A stretch of DNA of 64,000 bases from an uncultured Ruminiclostridium sp. (GTDB lineage Bacteria > Bacillota > Clostridia > Oscillospirales > Ruminococcaceae). A program made the position numbers and the translations under genes. Under the pieces are notes generated by a model that was not told where the DNA came from, did no database searches, and saw only the letters and a program-made list of their open reading frames with translations. Below are positions 1 through 7,507 of the stretch, in pieces (position 1 is the stretch's first letter; each line of letters starts with the position of its first letter). The stretch spans positions 8,220 to 72,219 of the forward strand of contig CAKSFR010000014.1 in assembly GCA_934454635.1 (NCBI GenBank). Reading direction: 5' to 3'.

Positions 1-479
1 AGCAGCGACGAAAGACAGTCGCCGATCGCGCCGCCCCTTGCGTTGCCTATGTGCATGGGTCCCGTCGGATTTGCGGAAACAAATTCCACAAGAACGCGCT
101 TGCCATTTCCAACATTTACCTTTCCGTAATCGGCGCCGTTTTCAAGAACAGCCGAAACTGTTTCTCCGAACCAGCGCGGGCTGACAAAAAAGTTGATGAA
201 GCCCGGACCTGCAACCTCGATCTTATCGAAAACAGTTCCGTCGAGAACTGCGTTATCCGCAATATTCTGTGCGATCGCGCGCGGATTGCTGTGAAAAGCC
301 TTTGCGGAAACCAGTGCGGCGTTGCAGGAAAAGTCGCCGTGCGCGGAATCGTTGGGAATTTCAATCGTAAAGTCGGGCATAGGCTCCGCGGGGAGCTTTT
401 GTGCGGCAACCGCAGCGCCTACCGCGCCGAGAATGATTTCCCGCACTTCTTTTTTTGCCTGTTCAATCATGTCGTTCAT
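1..479 (-). CDS. argS: Arginyl-tRNA synthetase, N-terminal part (runs off left edge)
   Basis: Reading the minus strand from the ATG at 479 gives an N-terminal Add-1 type domain that starts MNDMIEQAKKEVREIILG and reaches the class I signature VEFVSANPTGPMHIGNARGG near residue 130, where the HIGH-type motif is HIGN. This is the arginine-activating, ATP-dependent charging enzyme of cytosolic translation. About 160 residues lie in the window; the catalytic core and anticodon domain lie beyond the left edge. A GAAAGGA ribosome site sits 8 bases before the start. The DUF1934 gene lies 16 bases upstream, the same order as ywiB-argS in Bacillus, so the genes are probably cotranscribed. The identification is firm; only the C-terminal part cannot be seen. 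Confidence 0.95.
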   Translation of the reverse strand, partial: MNDMIEQAKKEVREIILGAVGAAVAAQKLPAEPMPDFTIEIPNDSAHGDFSCNAALVSAKAFHSNPRAIAQNIADNAVLDGTVFDKIEVAGPGFINFFVSPRWFGETVSAVLENGADYGKVNVGNGKRVLVEFVSANPTGPMHIGNARGGAIGDCLSSL

Positions 480-495
480 TTTTGCTGTCCTTTCG

Positions 496-912
496 TTAGT
501 CCGCCTTTGTAACGGTAATATTTATTTTGTTTTCTGAGATGAAGTCCGTGTTTAGGTCTATTCCGTACCTTACATAAAGCTTTCCGCCCTCTTCGGTAAG
601 CTCGTTTTCTATCTCATAGGCATTTACGCCGAGGGTAAAATCTCCGAATGGAGTTCCGTAAACGCAGTGGTGCTTGTGATTTTTGTCGATATACAGGGCG
701 GAGCTTGCCGCGCCCGTGCGTTCGATAACAATAAGCTCGGGACGAACCGAAAGCGTGACGCTGCAATCTTCATAGCCGATCTCGCCGTTTTCGTCGTAGC
801 GTATAACAAAACCGTCGTCAACGACTTCGAACTCGCCCGTGGTAAAGAACTCGCTCTTGTCGCAGCCTTCGTCGTTTTCGGCGCTTGTATTCAAAAAAAT
901 ATTAACCTTCAT
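496..912 (-). CDS. DUF1934 domain protein (YwiB-like)
   Basis: A 138-residue soluble protein without signal peptide or membrane segment. It has the DUF1934 layout: a beta-rich small barrel, with the central TPFGDFTLGVNAYEIE stretch (near residues 87-102) typical of the family, and a C-terminal half ending ISENKINITVTKAD. The molecular function of the family is not established; it has a lipocalin/calycin-like fold in known relatives. It lies between a Ddl-like gene (11 bases upstream) and argS (16 bases downstream) on one strand, and ywiB also precedes argS in Bacillus. Family placement is fairly sure; no role can be assigned from sequence. Confidence 0.85.
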   Translation of the reverse strand: MKVNIFLNTSAENDEGCDKSEFFTTGEFEVVDDGFVIRYDENGEIGYEDCSVTLSVRPELIVIERTGAASSALYIDKNHKHHCVYGTPFGDFTLGVNAYEIENELTEEGGKLYVRYGIDLNTDFISENKINITVTKAD

Positions 913-923
913 AACCTATCCTT

Positions 924-1973
924 TTATCCTTCGATTGCGGAGGAGATGAGCATATCCAGCATTTCTCCGTACTCAAAACCGCTTTCGCTCATCAGCATCG
1001 GCATTGCGCTTTCCTCTGAAAATCCCGGAAGCGCCGTAACGCGGCGGAGCAATATTTCGCCGTTGTTCAGCACGAAGTTGATTTTCGCAAAGCCGCTGAA
1101 GTTGAGAATTTTATATGCGCGCACGGCGTAATCGCGAATCTGCTTCTTCTGCTCGTCGGTGAGCCGGGCGTTGGGGACAAATTCAGCGGTATAGCTTGCA
1201 AATTCGCTTTTCAGCGGGGTTTTTACCGTTTCGCCTATAGATGAAACGCGAATGTCGTAGGTTCCGCCTGTAACGATGCAGCAAAGGCTTCGCCCTGTGA
1301 GAAATTCTTCAACTATCGCCGTGTGGTGATGTGAAAATGCAATTTTTGCGGCTTTTTTCAGTTCTTCGGTATTCGTTGCGAGGTCTGCGCCTATTGACGA
1401 CGAACAGCTTGAAGCGGAAACGTAAACGGGATAGCTGAGCTGCGCCTCGACGTCCTTTATTTTATTGTCAATTTCATTCATATCGCCGCGCTCAAGACAG
1501 GTAAATCTCGGAACAGGGATACCAGCCTCGCGCAGAAGCGCATGGGTCATTTTCTTATCTATGCAGTAGCCGGCGGTATCGGGGTTGCAGTCGCAGTACG
1601 GTATTTTCGCAAGCTTTAAAAGGCTCTGGATTCGCCCGCCTTCGCCGTATTTTCCGTGAAGCGCGGAGAATACAACGTCAACACGCTTAAAAGTTGTCGT
1701 ACCGTCGTCCATTACCGTGAGTATTCCCGCATGGATAGGGTCGGGGCTTATAACCGCCGAACAGCAATCGCTGTTGTTTTCCCATTCGCCCGTGGGGATC
1801 TCATCATAGTCGCCGGGGAAATAGAGCCAGCGCCCGCCGCGCGTTATGCCGAGCGGTGTGATATCATATTTTTCTCTTGAAAGTCCGTTGAGAACGGAAT
1901 ATGCCGAGCGCAGGGAAAGCTTGTGGTCTTTTGTTGCGCCGCCGAATAAAACGGCAACTCTGATTTTCGCCAT
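924..1973 (-). CDS. D-alanine--D-alanine ligase-like protein with degenerate active site
   Basis: A 349-residue ATP-grasp protein of the Ddl family: N-terminal VAVLFGGATKDHKLSLRSA, then ALHGKYGEGG near 105, an IDKKMTHALL segment retaining the Lys that follows the first domain, and a C-terminal ATP-grasp half. Residues that true Ddl enzymes use are changed. The ATP-binding Lys of the PVFVKP segment is Ser (YPVYVSASS). The Mg ligands Asp, Glu and Asn are replaced in AKINFVL and LLRRVTALPGF, where ligases have RxDFF and EVNTxPG. HGxxGEDG reads HGKYGEGG. The fold is therefore kept while catalysis is probably lost. It heads a likely operon with DUF1934 and argS. A GAAAGGA site supports the start. 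It could be a regulatory pseudoenzyme, a divergent ligase, or decaying. Confidence 0.8.
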   Translation of the reverse strand: MAKIRVAVLFGGATKDHKLSLRSAYSVLNGLSREKYDITPLGITRGGRWLYFPGDYDEIPTGEWENNSDCCSAVISPDPIHAGILTVMDDGTTTFKRVDVVFSALHGKYGEGGRIQSLLKLAKIPYCDCNPDTAGYCIDKKMTHALLREAGIPVPRFTCLERGDMNEIDNKIKDVEAQLSYPVYVSASSCSSSIGADLATNTEELKKAAKIAFSHHHTAIVEEFLTGRSLCCIVTGGTYDIRVSSIGETVKTPLKSEFASYTAEFVPNARLTDEQKKQIRDYAVRAYKILNFSGFAKINFVLNNGEILLRRVTALPGFSEESAMPMLMSESGFEYGEMLDMLISSAIEG

Positions 1974-2007
1974 AACTTTGTTTCCTTTCTTGAAACAGTT
2001 GTATTAT

Positions 2008-2036
2008 ATTATATCATATTTGCGTGCGAATTTCAA
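2008..2036 (-). promoter_or_regulatory. Promoter of the ddl-like/DUF1934/argS operon
   Basis: On the minus strand TTGAAA (2031-2036) and TATAAT (2008-2013) are separated by 17 bases, and the start codon of the ddl-like gene follows about 35 bases later. This is a housekeeping sigma-type promoter by sequence only. Confidence 0.7.
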
Positions 2037-2084
2037 TAGCAATAAATGAAAATAGTGAATTAAGGCGTTTGAAATATCAGGCGC

Positions 2085-2330
2085 GGAGCGCGCGTGAGGA
2101 GCGGCGTCAGCCGCGACGGGGGAGGAGCGCGGCGATAGCCGCGCGAACGCGCGCGGAGCGCAGGTTATAGCAGGACGTGCGTCTGGCGGCGTTGCTCAAG
2201 GTGCGGCGGGGCAGGACATTGAGAAAGCCGCCGTGCCCGAGCTTTCGCTCACGCGGCGGCTTTCTCAAACCTCGCCGCCTTTCCCACTTTCGTCGACGCC
2301 GCGGTCGTTACGCTGTACTTTTCCGCACTT
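2085..2330. repeat. GC-rich palindrome cluster, no gene
   Basis: This part of the 1974-2448 gene-free stretch is full of short inverted repeats: GCGGC-GTCA-GCCGC near 2101, GCGCGGC-GATA-GCCGCGC near 2128, and a 13-bp arm GAGAAAGCCGCCG (2221-2233) with its partner (about 2253-2267) around an inner GAGC/GCTC hairpin. Small open frames here are products of the GC-rich repeats and have no ribosome sites. It adjoins the cloverleaf at 2331. Confidence 0.6.
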
Positions 2331-2426
2331 GCGCGGCGCAGCGATTTTGGCTGAGCCAAAATCGCCCGCGGGCGGCTTCGCCGCCCATTTAGGCTTTTGC
2401 CCCAGGCAAAAGCCTTTGCACCGCGC
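2331..2426. repeat. Cloverleaf-forming inverted-repeat element, copy 1
   Basis: An outer stem pairs 2331-2340 with 2417-2426 (9 of 10 pairs). It encloses three hairpins, each with a 3-base loop: 2341-2365 (11 bp, loop TGA), 2370-2386 (7 bp, loop TTC) and 2391-2415 (11 bp, loop CCA). The same layout recurs at 14183-14296. It lies 3' of the trpXYZ operon, between its terminator and the promoter of the ddl-like gene. It may be a mobile repeat or a structured RNA; the sequence alone does not say. Confidence 0.65.
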
Positions 2427-2440
2427 CTTCCTGTGTTCGC

Positions 2441-2469
2441 AAAAACAAAAAAGGAGCGGAAACCGCTCC
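2441..2469 (-). terminator. Rho-independent terminator of the tryptophan ABC operon
   Basis: Minus-strand stem GGAGCGG / CCGCTCC (2453-2469) with a 3-base loop is followed by a U-rich tract. It begins 13 bases after the stop codon of the ATPase gene. Confidence 0.85.
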
Positions 2470-2481
2470 CTTGATGTATTT

Positions 2482-3279
2482 TCACGAAAACAGCATACGG
2501 TCGTTGGCAAGCTGTTTTTTGCTTTCGACACTGTAAAGCTCAAGCAGCTTCGACACAGTCATTTCCTCACGCACTTTTCCGCATATATCCAGCACAATTT
2601 TGCCGTCGTCAAGCATTATGGTGCGTGTTCCCGTCTTTAGCGCCGCATTTATATCGTGCGTTATCATCATTGTTGTGATTTTCTTCTCCGCGACAAGCTG
2701 CTTTGTGATGTCCATTACTTTTTTTGCGGTCGCAGGGTCGAGAGCCGCCGTGTGTTCGTCGAGCAGAAGCAGCTGCGGGTCGGAAATCGTGGACATAAGC
2801 AGTGAAACCGCCTGCCGCTGACCGCCCGAAAGGTGCCCGACCTTGGTTTTCATGCGGTCCTCAAGCCCAAGCCCGAGGACGGAAAGAATTTCGCGGAAAT
2901 ATTCGCGGTTTTTCCTGTTCAGGGCAAAAAAGGAATGCTCGGATTTACGGCTGTACGCAAGGCAGAGGTTTTCTTCGATCGTCATATTCGGCGCAGTGCC
3001 TTTCATGGGATCCTGAAAAATCCGTCCGATATTTTTTGCGCGCTTGTGGTCGGGAAGTCCCGTTATGTTTTTTCCGTCGAGGACTATAGAACCGCTGTCG
3101 ATGTAGAACGTTCCGCCGATAGCGTTAAAGAGCGTGGATTTCCCCGCGCCGTTAGAACCGATAACGCAGACAAATTCGCCCTCTTCAAGAGAAAGGCTGA
3201 TTCCGCAGAGCGCTTTCTTTTCGTTCAGAGTGCCGGGATAAAATGTCTTTGAAACATTTTTCAGTTCAAGAATGCTCAT
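2482..3279 (-). CDS. trpZ: Tryptophan ABC transporter, ATP-binding protein
   Basis: A 265-residue ABC ATPase with Walker A GSNGAGKSTLFNAI (about residue 42), signature LSGGQRQAVSLL (about 149) and Walker B LLLLDEHTAALDP (about 170). The DEHTAALDP form is typical of the ATPase that pairs with ABC_sub_bind (DUF534-type) binding proteins. It would power uptake through the adjacent BPD_transp_2 permease. Its ATG overlaps the permease stop by 4 bases, so the two are translationally coupled. It is the last gene of the three-gene operon, with a terminator just behind. Tryptophan as substrate is inferred from the UGG specifier of the upstream T-box. Confidence 0.88.
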   Translation of the reverse strand: MSILELKNVSKTFYPGTLNEKKALCGISLSLEEGEFVCVIGSNGAGKSTLFNAIGGTFYIDSGSIVLDGKNITGLPDHKRAKNIGRIFQDPMKGTAPNMTIEENLCLAYSRKSEHSFFALNRKNREYFREILSVLGLGLEDRMKTKVGHLSGGQRQAVSLLMSTISDPQLLLLDEHTAALDPATAKKVMDITKQLVAEKKITTMMITHDINAALKTGTRTIMLDDGKIVLDICGKVREEMTVSKLLELYSVESKKQLANDRMLFS

Positions 3280-4229
3280 GCCTGCTCTCCCCCCTCGCGC
3301 TCGGTCTTAAGCGCATTTTTGCGTATCTTATGTATTCCCGCCGCCTCTTTTATTTTAGGCGCGGCAAGCGCGATAACAACAATAAGCGCAGACACAAGCT
3401 TGAAGCCGTAGGTCGGCAGAAGCTCGACCTTAAGCGCCGCCGCAACGATTATACGGTAGATTATCGAACCGATAAACGCGGAAATAAGCCCGATCGTTAC
3501 GGAGCGTCTGCCGCAGACGGTTTCGCCGATAATTACCGAAGCAAGCCCGATAACGCTCATTCCCGTGCCGAAGCCCGCGTCAAAGTACATCTGATACTGG
3601 CTTATAAGCGCGCCGGAAAGCGCTACGCAGGCGTTTGCGATTGCAAGTCCCACGCATTTTGTGAACGCTGCGTTTATCGAAGAAGAACGCACCATGTCCT
3701 CGTTGTCGCCCGTCGCGCGTATCGTTATACCGCTTCTCGTTTTAAAGAATACGGCGAGAATTGCCGCGAGAACCGCCGCAAAAAGCAGCGCGCCGACGGT
3801 ATGAGCAATGTTTTTGGCGAGAACCGAATCCATTTCGGGAAAAATATTACGGAAAAAGTCGCGTATTTGGGTGAAAAACGTTTCTGTGCCGTTAAGCGAA
3901 ACGTTGGATTTTCCGCCGGTGACAAAAAGGCAGACGCTGTAAAGGGAGGTCATGACGAGAATACCCGAAAGAACGGGGTGGATCCCGATTTTTGTCTGAA
4001 GAATACCGCTCGCGATACCTGCGGCAGCTCCCGAAAGTATCGCAATAAGCAGTCCGAGGTACGGGTGTCCCGCGGCGGAGAGCGTCGCGCACACGGACAT
4101 ACCAAGAATAATGCTTCCGTCGGTCGTAAGATCGGGTACATTCAGAATACGGAATGAAACGTACATTCCGAGAGCCATGATTCCATAAAGCAGTCCTAGC
4201 TGGACTGCGCCCAATATCAGCGTTGCCAT
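3276..4229 (-). CDS. trpY: Tryptophan ABC transporter, permease
   Basis: A 317-residue hydrophobic protein with about eight to nine membrane segments, beginning MATLILGAVQLGLLYGIMAL, and of the BPD_transp_2 type (LivH/branched-chain-like permease fold) found with TrpX-like binding proteins. Gly/Ala-rich stretches such as GLASVIIGETVCGRRSV (about 225-240) are the usual ATPase-facing region. It lies between the binding-protein gene (17 bases upstream) and the ATPase gene (4-base overlap). The cytoplasmic tail ends in charged residues. Substrate assignment rests on the T-box, not on the permease sequence itself. Confidence 0.87.
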   Translation of the reverse strand: MATLILGAVQLGLLYGIMALGMYVSFRILNVPDLTTDGSIILGMSVCATLSAAGHPYLGLLIAILSGAAAGIASGILQTKIGIHPVLSGILVMTSLYSVCLFVTGGKSNVSLNGTETFFTQIRDFFRNIFPEMDSVLAKNIAHTVGALLFAAVLAAILAVFFKTRSGITIRATGDNEDMVRSSSINAAFTKCVGLAIANACVALSGALISQYQMYFDAGFGTGMSVIGLASVIIGETVCGRRSVTIGLISAFIGSIIYRIIVAAALKVELLPTYGFKLVSALIVVIALAAPKIKEAAGIHKIRKNALKTEREGGEQA

Positions 4230-4246
4230 AATATTTCCTTTCGGAT

Positions 4247-5251
4247 TTAGTTATTCGTTGTGATTGTTTCGAATTTGCCGTTCAGGCTTTCGGGAATTGT
4301 GATTCCGAGAGCGGAAGCCGCGTCTGTGTTTATCATCTTTGCGAACTCGGAAACGCGCTCAACGTGGTTATCCGCAATTTTTTCGCCGTTATAAAGACGA
4401 AGAACGAGTTCTCCCGTCTGCTTTCCGAGAACCGTATAGTCGATACCTACCGTTGCAAGTCCGCCGTCCTTTACCATTGAGTCGGCGCCTACATAGATCG
4501 GCTTGCCTGCGTCGGTAGCGACCTGCGCGTATGTCGGCATAGCGGAAGCTACGGTGTTGTCGTCGAGAGTGAAGAATGCGTCAACGTCGTTCGCGAGGGA
4601 GGTTACCGCCTGCTGAATATCCGCCGTTCCCGTAACGGTCGCTTCCTTGTAGGAAAGTCCGTTTGCGTCGCAGTATTCCTTTGCGCGCTCGATACCCGTA
4701 ACGGAGTTTATCTCGCTGGTGCAGTAAACAAAACCAAAGGTCTTTGCGTCGGGAGTAAGCTCTGCGGCAAGTCCGAAAATGTCCTCAACCGAAATTGCGT
4801 CCGAAACGCCTGTGATATTGCCGTTTGTTTCATCGAAGGAGGGAACAAGACCCGCTTCAACGGGTGTGCTTACTGCGGAGAAAACGATCGGAATGTCGCT
4901 TGTTGCAGCCATTGCAGCCTGCGCGGTGTTTGTAGCGATAGGAACGATAACGTCAACATTGCTTGAAACGAGGTCCTGCATTATCGTTGTGAGCATACTT
5001 GCGTCGCCTTCGGCGTTCTTGAAAACTACCTTAATGTTCTTGCCCGAAGCGTTTATCGTGGATTCGATCGATTCGCGAATCTGATTGAGCGAGGGGTGGG
5101 ACATCGGCTGTACGATAGCCACGGTGTATTCCTTTTCAGTGTTTCCGGCACCGCTCTGTGCGTTGGTTTCTGTCTGTGAATTGCACGCGCTCATGCCTGC
5201 GATTGTCATAGCTGCTACTGTTGCTGCCGCAAAAATTCTTGTCTTTTTCAT
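4247..5251 (-). CDS. trpX: Tryptophan ABC transporter, substrate-binding lipoprotein
   Basis: A 334-residue secreted lipoprotein: signal MKKTRIFAAATVAAMTIAGM with lipobox Cys near residue 23 (AGMSAC), a short Asn/Gln/Thr-rich linker, then an ABC_sub_bind (PF04392-type) periplasmic-binding fold starting YTVAIVQPMSHPSLNQIRES. The IVQ-x-x-xHPSL motif is a hallmark of the family. It would capture the ligand outside the membrane and hand it to the permease. First gene of the operon, with a T-box leader between it and its promoter. The UGG specifier argues for tryptophan or a precursor as ligand. Confidence 0.9.
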   Translation of the reverse strand: MKKTRIFAAATVAAMTIAGMSACNSQTETNAQSGAGNTEKEYTVAIVQPMSHPSLNQIRESIESTINASGKNIKVVFKNAEGDASMLTTIMQDLVSSNVDVIVPIATNTAQAAMAATSDIPIVFSAVSTPVEAGLVPSFDETNGNITGVSDAISVEDIFGLAAELTPDAKTFGFVYCTSEINSVTGIERAKEYCDANGLSYKEATVTGTADIQQAVTSLANDVDAFFTLDDNTVASAMPTYAQVATDAGKPIYVGADSMVKDGGLATVGIDYTVLGKQTGELVLRLYNGEKIADNHVERVSEFAKMINTDAASALGITIPESLNGKFETITTNN

Positions 5252-5343
5252 AATAGTCTTCCTTTCGTCTGTGAGTGCCTGTTGGAAGCATTCTTTGTTA
5301 TTATTTTTTTGTTCTACCGCTTTTATTTTTCCGGATAAAATAA

Positions 5344-5612
5344 AAAGACCTGCCCTTAAAATAAGGACAGATCGTTAAATCTGCGGTACCACCTTAATTG
5401 ACTGTAAAAAACAGTCCTCTCGTAGAAATGCCAACACATTTCCTGCTCGTAACGTGAGCTGCGTCTCGGATACTTCCTTACGGTTTCCCCTCACCCTCGG
5501 CAGTCCATTTGCCACATTGCCTTCTGCGGGATTCTCAGCATCTCCCGCTCTCTGTGAGCGCCTCATGTGTGTTATCTCTGCCTCATCGGTTTCTTTATTA
5601 AGCTGTGTTTGT
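5344..5612 (-). promoter_or_regulatory. T-box riboswitch, tryptophan (UGG) specifier, with terminator
   Basis: Minus-strand leader. The T-box core AAGGTGGTACCGC occupies 5083-style antiterminator position at 5083+300, i.e. complement of 5383-5395. A terminator hairpin follows (5350-5370, then a U-tract at 5342-5346). In Stem I, GGCAG (5578-5582) pairs with CTGCC (5499-5503), enclosing AGATAA on one side and AAATGGA on the other; the codon there is TGG at 5505-5507. Uncharged tRNA-Trp would stabilise the antiterminator and switch on trpXYZ. Confidence 0.93.
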
Positions 5613-5641
5613 ATTATAGCACCTTTGCTGCCTTTTGTCAA
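5613..5641 (-). promoter_or_regulatory. Consensus promoter of the T-box/trpXYZ operon
   Basis: Exact TTGACA (5636-5641) and TATAAT (5613-5618) on the minus strand with a 17-base spacer. Control is expected at the T-box, not at initiation. Confidence 0.88.
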
Positions 5642-5770
5642 CATAAAATTGCACAAAAACAAAAAATATATCGTCTTATTTTTCTACACTGCCGCTTTTT
5701 TGCAACCTTTTTCCTTTTTATGGAGTGTATTATTCGGAAAGCACCGATTTTAACAAAGGGGAGAAATAAA

Positions 5771-7351
5771 ATGAACAGAAATGTTAAGGAAGCACTGAAT
5801 AAATCGCGGCACGCATCTTGCTTGCATATTTTCCGTAATCTTGCACGAAAACTCCTTGAAATACATCAAGTATTCCTGCGTCGTTTTCATACAATCCTAC
5901 GAAAAATCTGTCTGCGCAATCTGCATACCCGATTTAATCAGCACTCCCTAAAAAAAATAACCGCGCTTTTTCTCGTGGGAACGATGCTCGCGGGCTGCGC
6001 TCAGCAGGAGGAGAAAATGGATCTTATCGGCGAAACTCGTGATTTCAGCACCGAGCCGGAAACGCCCGCCGAGCCTGTGATAGAACCGCTTGCTGTGGCG
6101 GTTTATCCCGAAATGGCGGCATATCCCGACGAACGCTCGTATATTCTCGACAACGGCGACTGGGACTCGGACGGCTTTGACAAGGCGTATAACGCGTGGA
6201 GCTCCGACCGCGAGCGCCAGCGTGAAAAGGGAGACGCGGCGGACTATTCCGAAAAGCTGAACAGCTTTTTCAAGGCGACCGCGCCGCTGCTGCTTTCGTC
6301 CGAAAACGGCGAAAACAGCCTGTATGCGCCCGCGAACATATACATGGCGCTGAGCCTGCTTACCGAGGTGACGGACGGGGAAAGCCGCGCACAGATACTC
6401 TCGCTGCTCGGCGCTTCGGACGTTTCGGAACAGCGGAAAATTGCGGGCGCGCTCTGGAATAAGAACTACTGCTCCGACGGCGCGCTTACGAGCATTATCG
6501 CAAACTCGCTCTGGCTGCGCGACGACGCCGATTATAATACCGACACGCTCGGCGTTCTTGCGAACGACTATTACGCTTCGTCGTATTCGGGAGAAATGGG
6601 CAGCGATTATTACGATAAGGCTTTGCAGGACTGGACGAACTATCAGACGGGCGGATTTTTGTCCGACTCGGTTCAGGGAATGCACCTTGACCCCGAAACC
6701 GTTCTCGCGCTCGTTTCGACGATGTATTACCGCGCGAAATGGTCGGACGAATTTAGCAAGAGCGGCACCTCGAAGGACACTTTCCATGCGGAAAACGGCG
6801 ACGTTGAGTGCGATTTCATGCACATGACAAGCCCACGCAATTATTACTACACCGACGTCTTTAACGCCATTCAGCTCGGACTTATTGAAAGCGGAGGAAT
6901 GTGGCTTATACTTCCCGACGAGGGTAAAACGGTCGGCGACGTGCTCGAAAACGACAAATTTTACAGCCTGCTGAGCGCTCCGAACGATTTTACAAGCACG
7001 CACATTAAAGTGGAACTGAGTATGCCGAAGTTTGACGTAAAACAGAACGGAGAGATCTCAAAGCAGCTTGCCGCACTCGGAATAACCGACGTTTTCGACA
7101 GTGAAAAGGCGAATTTCTCACCGCTCAAAGACGACAGCGACGGCTTGTTCCTTTCGCAGGTGCAGCATTCCGCGCGTGTTGCCGCAGACGAGGAGGGCGT
7201 TACCGCTGCGGCGTTCACGATGATGGCTGCCTGCGGAACGGCAATGCCGCCCGAAGAAAAGGTTGAATTTAATCTGAACCGCCCGTTCATTTTCGTAATA
7301 ACCGACAGCGACGGCGCGCCGCTCTTTGCGGGAACGGTAAACTGCCCGTAA
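5771..7351 (+). CDS. Serpin lipoprotein with an element inserted in its signal peptide
   Basis: A 526-residue protein whose C-terminal ~390 residues are a serpin (serine protease inhibitor). It has the NSLYAPANIYMALSLL helix, an IANSLWLRDDADYN segment, a reactive-loop hinge EEGVTAAAFTMMA (about 475-487) and the C-terminal signature FNLNRPFIFVI. The small-residue hinge indicates an inhibitory type; the scissile bond probably lies near CGTAMPP. The start at 5771 has an AAGGGGAG site. The codons after MNRNVK come from a 161-base inserted element, and the lipoprotein signal ITALFLVGTMLAGC appears only after about 65 residues, giving an abnormally long basic N-terminus. A surface-anchored inhibitor of host or self proteases is likely if export still works. 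Confidence 0.85.
   Translation: MNRNVKEALNKSRHASCLHIFRNLARKLLEIHQVFLRRFHTILRKICLRNLHTRFNQHSLKKITALFLVGTMLAGCAQQEEKMDLIGETRDFSTEPETPAEPVIEPLAVAVYPEMAAYPDERSYILDNGDWDSDGFDKAYNAWSSDRERQREKGDAADYSEKLNSFFKATAPLLLSSENGENSLYAPANIYMALSLLTEVTDGESRAQILSLLGASDVSEQRKIAGALWNKNYCSDGALTSIIANSLWLRDDADYNTDTLGVLANDYYASSYSGEMGSDYYDKALQDWTNYQTGGFLSDSVQGMHLDPETVLALVSTMYYRAKWSDEFSKSGTSKDTFHAENGDVECDFMHMTSPRNYYYTDVFNAIQLGLIESGGMWLILPDEGKTVGDVLENDKFYSLLSAPNDFTSTHIKVELSMPKFDVKQNGEISKQLAALGITDVFDSEKANFSPLKDDSDGLFLSQVQHSARVAADEEGVTAAAFTMMAACGTAMPPEEKVEFNLNRPFIFVITDSDGAPLFAGTVNCP
5788..5948. mobile_element. Miniature inverted-repeat element (MITE) inside the serpin gene
   Basis: The left end GGAAGCACTGAATAAATCG (from 5788) and the complement of the right end, GGGAGTGCTGATTAAATCG (to 5948), match at most positions. 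TAA flanks both sides (5785-5787 and 5949-5951) as a possible 3-base target duplication. At 161 bases it encodes no transposase. Its ends resemble IS5-family termini, so a trans-mobilised derivative is plausible. One strand is open and in frame with the serpin. Confidence 0.75.
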
Positions 7352-7380
7352 TGCCATAATATATTAAAATTGTATATATT

Positions 7381-7412
7381 AACCGTCCGTGTAATACTGC
7401 GGACGGTTTTTT
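7381..7412 (+). terminator. Terminator of the serpin gene
   Basis: AACCGTCCG / CGGACGGTT stem (7381-7408) with a 10-base loop, followed by a run of T. Confidence 0.88.
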
Positions 7413-7426
7413 TGTCGTATTTGCTC

Positions 7427-7490
7427 TTGACGGACAGCGGATTTTATGGTATTATTTATTTATCATGTCAGTACTGCACCATAGTGCAGT
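7427..7490 (+). promoter_or_regulatory. Promoter of the polar amino acid ABC operon with downstream palindrome
   Basis: TTGACG (7427-7432), 17-base spacer and TATTAT (7450-7455). Just past the expected start point is a perfect palindrome, ACTGCAC-CATA-GTGCAGT (7473-7490), which could be a repressor site or a 5' RNA hairpin. The ATG follows at 7508. Confidence 0.7.
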
Positions 7491-7507
7491 AACGCAAAAG
7501 AAAGGAA

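Noticed and set aside
51..512. Plus-strand open frames over 51-1131
   Set aside because: They are antisense to argS, DUF1934 and the ddl-like gene, which have family matches and ribosome sites; the plus frames have neither.
2177..2640. Several open frames within the palindrome cluster
   Set aside because: They arise from GC-rich inverted repeats, overlap the terminator and lack ribosome sites or recognisable domains.
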